Source: JAUYQR01 sp963822435 (GTDB lineage Bacteria; Pseudomonadota; Alphaproteobacteria; Rhodobacterales; Rhodobacteraceae). Taken from it: DNA of 64,000 nt. Shown here piece after piece: positions 59,125-64,000 of this stretch. The notes under the pieces were generated by a model. That model saw only the letters and a program-made list of their open reading frames with translations, made no database searches and was not told the origin of the DNA. Every line of letters begins with the position of its first letter. The first letter of the stretch is position 1. The translations under genes were made by a program, and so were the position numbers. Where the stretch lies: assembly GCA_963822435.1 (NCBI GenBank), contig CAWGHN010000001.1:310001-374000 (forward strand), read 5' to 3'.

Positions 59125-60345
59125 TCAGCCGCTTCTTGACCGGCGCAGGCGGGGGCCGAGGACGTGGAGGCCGAGGCAGACCAGCATCAGGGCGGAAGCC
59201 ACGAGGAAGGGCGCACCGGGGGCGAAGACCGGCGCGCCGTCGCGAGTGAAGTGCGAGAAGACTGAGGTCATCAGGAGCGGCGAGGTGATCATCGCGATGG
59301 CATTGAGGCTGGAGAGGACGCCCTGCACCTCGCCCTGCGCATCGGCAGGGGCCGAGCGAGAGGCGATGGCTTGCAGCGCGGGGGTCACCACGCCACCAAG
59401 CGCCGTGACCGGGGTGATGGCCAGCGCGAGGGCGGGCGAGGTGACAAGGCCGAGGGCGGCGAGCGTGACCACATCGACCCACATGCCGTAATGCGCCGCG
59501 CGGTGTTCGCCGAAGCGGCGGATCAACGGGCCGACCAGAAGCGCCTGACCGACGGCGAAGGACACGCCGTAGACCGCAAGCGAGATGCCGACCATGCCGC
59601 TGTCCCAGCCGAAACGGGCCTGGCCGTAGTAGGCCCAGACCGAGGGGTAGACGTTCATCGCGATGCCGAGGATCAGGAAGCAGGCAAGGGTGAGACGCAG
59701 GCCCGGCAGGCGGGCCACCGCGCGCAGGGCGCCAAGCGGGTTGGCGCGGGCGAGGCTGAACCGGCGGCGGGTGGCGTCGGTCACGGTTTCGGGCAGCACG
59801 AACCAGCCGAAGGTGAGGTTGGCCAGCGCCAGCCCTGCAGCCACGAGGAAGGGCGCGCGGGTATCGATGCCGGCAAGGAGGCCGCCGATCACCGGGCCAA
59901 GGACGAAGCCGATGCCAAACCCCGCGCCGATCAGGCCGAAGCGGCTGCCGCGCTGGTCGGGCGGAGTGATGTCGGCGATGTAGGCGGTGGCGGTGGCATA
60001 AGTGGCGGCCGTGATGCCCGCCACGATGCGCGCGGCGAGGAGGAGCCAGACGGTTTGGGCGGCCGCCATGACAAGGTAATCGAGGCTCATGACGAGGAGC
60101 GACAGCAGGAGGACGGGGCGGCGTCCGAACCGGTCGGAAAGCGCGCCGATGACCGGGCCGAACAGGAACTGCATCACCGCAAAGGAGGTGGCGAGGACGC
60201 CGCCCCAAAGCGCCGCCTCGGCGAGGGGCAGGCCCGTCACGTCGCGCAGGAGGTCGGGCATGACCGGGAAAATCAGGCCGATACCGATGGCGTCGAGCGT
60301 GACGGTGGCGAGGATGAAGACGAGGGCGAGGCGGGGGTTCTTCAT
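59125..60345 (-). CDS. MFS transporter, TetA/drug:H+ antiporter type
   Basis: A 406-residue carrier with twelve predicted helices. The MFS loop motif GALSDRFGRRPVLL follows helix 2, and ATYATATAYIADITPPDQRGSRFGLIGAGFGIGFVLGP is the TetA-like motif C region, shared by TetA(A/B/C) efflux pumps and their many uncharacterised relatives. Whether it exports a drug is unknown; no tetR-like neighbour is present. The start at 60345 (MKNPRLALVFILATVTLDAIG) is the family N-terminus; the frame extends to 60381. Confidence 0.88.
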   Translation of the reverse strand: MKNPRLALVFILATVTLDAIGIGLIFPVMPDLLRDVTGLPLAEAALWGGVLATSFAVMQFLFGPVIGALSDRFGRRPVLLLSLLVMSLDYLVMAAAQTVWLLLAARIVAGITAATYATATAYIADITPPDQRGSRFGLIGAGFGIGFVLGPVIGGLLAGIDTRAPFLVAAGLALANLTFGWFVLPETVTDATRRRFSLARANPLGALRAVARLPGLRLTLACFLILGIAMNVYPSVWAYYGQARFGWDSGMVGISLAVYGVSFAVGQALLVGPLIRRFGEHRAAHYGMWVDVVTLAALGLVTSPALALAITPVTALGGVVTPALQAIASRSAPADAQGEVQGVLSSLNAIAMITSPLLMTSVFSHFTRDGAPVFAPGAPFLVASALMLVCLGLHVLGPRLRRSRSG

Positions 60346-60423
60346 TACGGCTTTCGATTTATGCAGATTATAGCGGACCATAAGGCAAGAGATCGGCGCA
60401 TATGTTGAAAATGTGAAAGTTTG

Positions 60424-61206
60424 TCAAAGATGGCCGATCCGGTTGAGAAAGCCGCACAGGTGGGCGGCGACGTCTTCGGGCCGGTCAAGCGGGGCGACGT
60501 GGCCGGCGCGCTGGATCAGCCGGAATTCGGCGCCGGGGATCAGATCGGCAAGCTCGCGCTGCATGTCGGGCGGGGTTGCGGCGTCGTCGCTGGCGGCGAT
60601 GACGAGGGTTGGCAGGCGCAGGGTGGCGGTGGTCTGGTAGAAATCGCTGCCCGCAATGGCTGCGGCAACGCCGGTCCAGCCTGCCGGATCGGTTTGCGAC
60701 AGGAGCGCACGCTGGGTGTGGAGGGTGGCGGCCTGACGCCAGCGCGGGCCGAGGTTCTGCGCCAGTGTCGCGTCGAGGATGGCCGCGATGCCGCCGTCCT
60801 GCACCGTTGCGATGCGCCGCTGCCAAAGGTCAGGCGTGCCAAGCCTTGTGCCGGTGTTCGACAGGACCAGCCCGCGCACGAGATCGAGCCGCTTGACGGC
60901 AAGGCCCTGCGCCACCAGCCCGCCTGCGCCAAGGCCTGCGACGACCGCCTCGGCCACCCCGAAATGCGCCATGATCCGTTCGCAATCGCGGATCAACGCG
61001 CCCATTGCATAGGGCGGGGGCGGCACGTCGGACCCACCGTGGCCGCGCAGATCAACGCGCAGCACGCGCCACCGGGCAAGCGCGGCCACCACGCCGTCCC
61101 AGACCGTAAGATCGGCGCCGAGGCCGTGGATCAGCACCACGGGAGGCGCTGTGGGCGGACCTTCGCAGACCGCGTTCAGGCGAATGTCATCAAGGTAGAC
61201 CAGCAT
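60424..61206 (-). CDS. alpha/beta hydrolase-fold protein lacking the nucleophilic Ser
   Basis: A 260-residue protein most like 3-oxoadipate enol-lactonases: VLIHGLGADLTVWDGVVAALARWRVLRVDLRGHGGSD, VIAASDDAATPPDMQ with the acid, and RAGHVAPLDRPEDVAAHL with the His. However, the nucleophile elbow reads GLGAGG where the family has GLSMGG or the like; residue 93 is Gly (GGC) instead of Ser. It may be an inactive homologue, a binding protein, or a recent mutation from AGC. Two bases separate it from the dehydratase gene upstream, in a four-gene operon. Confidence 0.85.
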   Translation of the reverse strand: MLVYLDDIRLNAVCEGPPTAPPVVLIHGLGADLTVWDGVVAALARWRVLRVDLRGHGGSDVPPPPYAMGALIRDCERIMAHFGVAEAVVAGLGAGGLVAQGLAVKRLDLVRGLVLSNTGTRLGTPDLWQRRIATVQDGGIAAILDATLAQNLGPRWRQAATLHTQRALLSQTDPAGWTGVAAAIAGSDFYQTTATLRLPTLVIAASDDAATPPDMQRELADLIPGAEFRLIQRAGHVAPLDRPEDVAAHLCGFLNRIGHL

Positions 61207-61208
61207 CC

Positions 61209-62174
61209 CTAGCCAAACCGCTCCAGCACGGCTTGAAAGAGGGCGGGGTCGACGTTGCCGCCCGAGGCGGTGCAGATGACGGTGTCGCCAAGGCCATCGG
61301 CAAAAAGTGCAGCGGCAAGGGCGACTGCGCCGCCCGGTTCAAGCACCAGACCGAGGTGGGAAAACGCGAGGGCCACGGCGTGCAGCGCCTGATCGTCGGT
61401 TACGCTGAGCCCTGCCCCGGCAAGCCGTTGCAGCACGGGAAAGGTCAGGGTGCCGGGCATCGGTGTCAGGATCGCGTCGCAGACCGATCCGGTGGCAGCC
61501 GCATTGCCCAGACGCTGCCCTGCGGCCAGCGACCGCGCCATATCATCAAACCCGGCGGGTTCGACAGTGCGGACCTGCAGGCCGGGCGCGCGGGCCTGAA
61601 GCGCAAGGGCGATACCGGCGGACAGCCCGCCACCACCGCAGCAGACGAGAACCTCGGCTTGGGTCACGTCGACCTCGGCCGCCTGTGCCGCGATTTCGAG
61701 GCCGACGGTGCCCTGCCCGGCAATCACCTCCGGCTCGTCATAGGGCTTGATCAGCGTCAGGCCACGATCCGCCGCGAGGGTGGCCCCCAAGGCATCGCGG
61801 TCGGCGCCGCGTTCGTAAAGCACCACCTCGGCCCCGTAAGCGCGGGTGTTGGCGATCTTGACCGCGGGGGCATCCGACGGCATCACGATCACGCAAGGGC
61901 TGCCGTGCCGGGCTGCCGACAGGGCGACGCCTTGGGCATGGTTGCCGGAGGAATAGGCGATCACGCCTTGCGCGCGGGCGTCGGGCGGCAGGGCCGACAC
62001 CGCCGCCCAGCCGCCGCGAAACTTGAAGCTGCCGGTCAGTTGCAGCGATTCCGCCTTTATGAACACCCGACGACCGGCGATGCGGTCGAGAAGCGGCGCG
62101 TTCAATAGCGGGGTGAGCCGCGCGTGGCCGCGAAGCCGCCGCGCCGCAGCCTCGATCCGGGTGATGTCGGTCAT
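61209..62174 (-). CDS. PLP-dependent threonine/serine dehydratase family protein
   Basis: A 321-residue fold type II enzyme of the serine racemase/threonine deaminase group, without an ACT domain. PLP Lys51 in LTGSFKFRGGWAA, YSSGNHAQGVALSA, phosphate-binding CCGGGGLSAG, and a Ser/Ala-rich end CTASGGNVD. It may deaminate threonine or serine, or hydroxy-aspartate; the catabolic setting suggests one such reaction. Its ATG overlaps the stop of the following hydrolase gene. Confidence 0.9.
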   Translation of the reverse strand: MTDITRIEAAARRLRGHARLTPLLNAPLLDRIAGRRVFIKAESLQLTGSFKFRGGWAAVSALPPDARAQGVIAYSSGNHAQGVALSAARHGSPCVIVMPSDAPAVKIANTRAYGAEVVLYERGADRDALGATLAADRGLTLIKPYDEPEVIAGQGTVGLEIAAQAAEVDVTQAEVLVCCGGGGLSAGIALALQARAPGLQVRTVEPAGFDDMARSLAAGQRLGNAAATGSVCDAILTPMPGTLTFPVLQRLAGAGLSVTDDQALHAVALAFSHLGLVLEPGGAVALAAALFADGLGDTVICTASGGNVDPALFQAVLERFG

Positions 62175-62989
62175 GTCAGTGCCTGAAGGAAAGAGTGGAT
62201 CGCAGATAGCGCCTGAGGTTCATCCAGAAATGGGATATGCGCCCGGCCCGGAACCTCGGCAAAGATCATGTCGGGGCGACGGCGGCGCATTTCGGCAGCC
62301 GTGGCGGCGGTAAGAAGGTCGGAGTTTGCGCCGCGGATCAGGGCCAGCGGCAGGCCGGCCAGCGCATCGAACATCGGCCAGAGGGTGACGGGCGGGCCTT
62401 CGAAGGCCTTGAGGAACGCCTCGCGCAGGGTGGGGTCGTAGCGCAGGCGCAGGCCGTCGGGGGTTTCGACGGACAGATTGTGCGCCTCTTGCAGCCAGCG
62501 GTTCATCGGCACGCCGTCAAAGCCGGGGCTGCGGGCAAGGCGTTCGGCAAATCCTGCGTAGGTGCCGCCAGCGGGGTTGCGACCGATGTAGTCGACGATC
62601 CGGGTCAGCCCGGCCTGCCCGATTTCGGGGCCGACGTCGTTCAGGCAAAGGCCCAGCACCCGGTCGCGCGCCACCGCGCCAAGGACCATGCCGATCAACC
62701 CGCCGCGCGAGGTGCCGAGGATCGCCGCGCGGGCGACGCCGAGGTGGTCGAGAAGCGCCACGGCGTCCCGTCCCTCGCGTTGGACAGTGTAGGTTTCGGG
62801 CCCGGACCAGTCGCTGTCGCCGCGTCCCCGGTAATCCATCCGGATCAGTCGGAGCGGCGGCAGATGCGGCACGAGATAGTCGAAATCGGCCATTGTCCGC
62901 GTCAGGCCGGCAAGGCACAGAAGCGGCACGCCTTCGCCTTCGTCGCGGTAGGCGATCCGGGTGCCATCGTCTGCAATGAAGCTGGTCAT
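62171..62989 (-). CDS. alpha/beta hydrolase
   Basis: A 272-residue hydrolase with full motifs: LLCLAGLTRTMADFDYLVPHL, RLIRMDYRGRGDSDW, nucleophile elbow AILGTSRGGLIGM with the Ser, LALIRGANSDLLTA with the acid and VPGRAHIPFLDEP with the His. Its ATG overlaps the stop of the dehalogenase gene and its stop overlaps the dehydratase start, so translation in this operon is coupled throughout. Substrate unknown. Confidence 0.9.
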   Translation of the reverse strand: MTSFIADDGTRIAYRDEGEGVPLLCLAGLTRTMADFDYLVPHLPPLRLIRMDYRGRGDSDWSGPETYTVQREGRDAVALLDHLGVARAAILGTSRGGLIGMVLGAVARDRVLGLCLNDVGPEIGQAGLTRIVDYIGRNPAGGTYAGFAERLARSPGFDGVPMNRWLQEAHNLSVETPDGLRLRYDPTLREAFLKAFEGPPVTLWPMFDALAGLPLALIRGANSDLLTAATAAEMRRRRPDMIFAEVPGRAHIPFLDEPQALSAIHSFLQALT

Positions 62990-63660
62990 GCGATCACCGA
63001 CAGCCGCGCAAGATCGGGGATGATGTGGTTCGGCCCGTGCGGCAGGCGGTCCATCGGGGCCGCGTCGCGGTTGACCCAGACCGTGGCAAAGCCGAACCGC
63101 GCGGCGCCCGCCACGTCCCAGCCGTTCGACGACACGAACAGCACCTTGTCGCGGGTGACCGCCATCCGCTGCTCGACGAGCGCATAGACCTGGGGGCTAG
63201 GCTTGTAGACGCCCGCCTCTTCGACCGAGATCACGGCGTCGAACCGGTTTTGCAGCGCGTTCGCCGCCAAGGCGGATTGCAGCATGGCAGGCGTGCCGTT
63301 CGACAGCAGGGCGAGGCGGAAGCCCCGGTCCTTCAGCGTGGCAAGCACGTGGGCCACTTCGGGAAAGGACGGCAGCCGGTCGTAAAGCGCAAGGAGGCGG
63401 CCCCGCAGCGCGCGGTCGTTCAAGCCAAGGGCCTCGAACGTCCAGTCCAGCGCCTCGGCCGTCACCTCGGCGAAGTCGGCGTGCGCACCGAGGAGGGTGC
63501 GCAGCCAACTGTATTCTAGCTGCTTGCGTCGCCATGTCGCGGCGAGGGCAGCCCAGTCGGCCACCAGCGGCCCCGCCTCGGCCGAGGCGTGCCGGACGGC
63601 GCCGGCCACGTCGAACACGGTGCCATAGGCATCAAAGACCACGATCTTGCGGCTGGGCAT
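62986..63660 (-). CDS. haloacid dehalogenase type II family hydrolase
   Basis: A 224-residue HAD enzyme resembling L-2-haloacid dehalogenases: nucleophile Asp10 in VVFDAYGTVFDVAGAV, FRLALLSNGTPAML, AGVYKPSPQVYALV with the Lys and LFVSSNGWDVAGAARFGFATVWVNR. The family hydrolyses 2-haloacids, but many relatives are phosphatases. Start at 63660, the family N-terminus. It is the first gene of the four-gene operon. Confidence 0.9.
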   Translation of the reverse strand: MPSRKIVVFDAYGTVFDVAGAVRHASAEAGPLVADWAALAATWRRKQLEYSWLRTLLGAHADFAEVTAEALDWTFEALGLNDRALRGRLLALYDRLPSFPEVAHVLATLKDRGFRLALLSNGTPAMLQSALAANALQNRFDAVISVEEAGVYKPSPQVYALVEQRMAVTRDKVLFVSSNGWDVAGAARFGFATVWVNRDAAPMDRLPHGPNHIIPDLARLSVIA

Positions 63661-63791
63661 GGACTTTTGCTCCCTGCGGGTTGGCGCACCGTGGCACGGG
63701 CACGCCACCGGCTGCAAGGCATAGGCAATCCAATGCTTGTGGCGGGCGCGGGCTGGCTTTAGATCACGGGCGCGGTGCAGGGGACAGCAAG

Positions 63792-64000
63792 ATGGCAGAT
63801 ACCAGCGGAAACATCGAGGACCGGCCCCGTTCGAAAGAGGTGGGTGCCCTGCGCGGCCTGCTTCCATTCATGCGGCCCTACCGCGGCATCACGGTTCTTG
63901 CAGCCCTTGCGCTGACCCTGACCGCAGGTGTCAGCCTGATCCTGCCGCTGGCCGTGCGCCGGGTGGTTGACGGGTTCAATTCGGGCGATGCAGCCCTTCT
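63792..64000 (+). CDS. ABC transporter, fused membrane/ATP-binding type, 5' part
   Basis: The first 69 residues of a gene cut by the window end: MADTSGNIEDRPRSKEVGAL, then LLPFMRPYRGITVLAALALTLTAGVSLILPLAVRRVVDGF. The LRPY-helix-helix-RxVVDGF pattern is that of exporter half-transporters (MsbA/ABCB type). AGGGGA precedes the ATG at 63792. The ATPase part is outside the window. Confidence 0.82.
   Translation, partial: MADTSGNIEDRPRSKEVGALRGLLPFMRPYRGITVLAALALTLTAGVSLILPLAVRRVVDGFNSGDAAL

Overview
The window is high-GC, densely coded DNA that looks like a chromosomal segment of an alphaproteobacterium of the Rhodobacteraceae/Paracoccaceae type (Rhodobacter, Gemmobacter, Tabrizicola and relatives). 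The grounds are: a class I PHA synthase next to FnrL-like Crp/Fnr regulators, a complete-looking Tad/Cpa pilus operon, GatCA used for tRNA amidation, an NDUFS4-like complex I accessory subunit, an alphaproteobacterial RNase P RNA, and two copies of a hairpin repeat of a kind I recall from Rhodobacterales intergenic regions. No phage, insertion sequence, CRISPR array or plasmid replication gene was seen. The identification is inferred from reading, not from a database search.

Layout. 1-2031: a MetE-like methyltransferase (cut by the window edge), an alpha/beta hydrolase and an HpcH/HpaI aldolase, tightly coupled. 2052-8883: a polyhydroxybutyrate/proteostasis block with phaC and an FtsH-type protease (overlapping), a small lipoprotein, a phasin, two divergent Crp/Fnr regulators and an Hsp20. 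Two near-perfect FNR-type boxes sit in the two divergent intergenic regions. 8991-13906: tRNA-Leu(TAA), two uncharacterised proteins, a CoA-transferase pair (scoAB-like) and a lytic transglycosylase. 14269-26882: the Tad pilus operon, with three Flp-type pilins (two nearly identical), cpaB, cpaC, an OmpA lipoprotein, cpaE, cpaF, tadB/tadC homologues, two TPR lipoproteins, a prepilin peptidase and a MoxR-like AAA ATPase.

26886-34491: folate cycloligase, MgtE, guanine deaminase, a probably acquired methyltransferase, RraB, 8-oxoguanine deaminase, HisN-type phosphatase and an XRE regulator. 34856-38800: quinone oxidoreductase, LysR, DUF1127, Bax inhibitor-1 protein, DUF411 protein and ribosomal protein L33. 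38983-46396: rnpB, a peptidoglycan amidase, two genes carrying single-base frameshifts (an excalibur-type lipoprotein and the normally essential gatA), gatC, a glycosyltransferase, a metallo-hydrolase, tRNA adenosine deaminase and an RluB-type pseudouridine synthase. 46502-51879: a six-gene operon (27-residue membrane peptide, XpaC-like, TelA-like, DUF2927 lipoprotein, SPFH-GYF protein, zinc-ribbon membrane protein) that looks like a membrane-stress module. 51876-64000: small proteins, a NYN nuclease-like protein, uvrB, a methyltransferase, a candidate structured RNA, the complex I accessory subunit, a GNAT protein, tRNA-Arg(TCT), an enolase-superfamily dehydratase, an MFS exporter, a four-gene catabolic-looking operon and the start of an ABC exporter.

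The signals most worth following are the FNR-box-linked PHB/FtsH/phasin module, the winged-helix-like AAA ATPase ending the Tad operon, the SPFH/TelA/XpaC operon, the tandem hairpins at 56604-56719, the nested inverted repeats at 34629-34786, and an alpha/beta hydrolase whose nucleophile elbow has lost its serine. The gatA frameshift is most likely a sequence error and should be checked before any biological reading.
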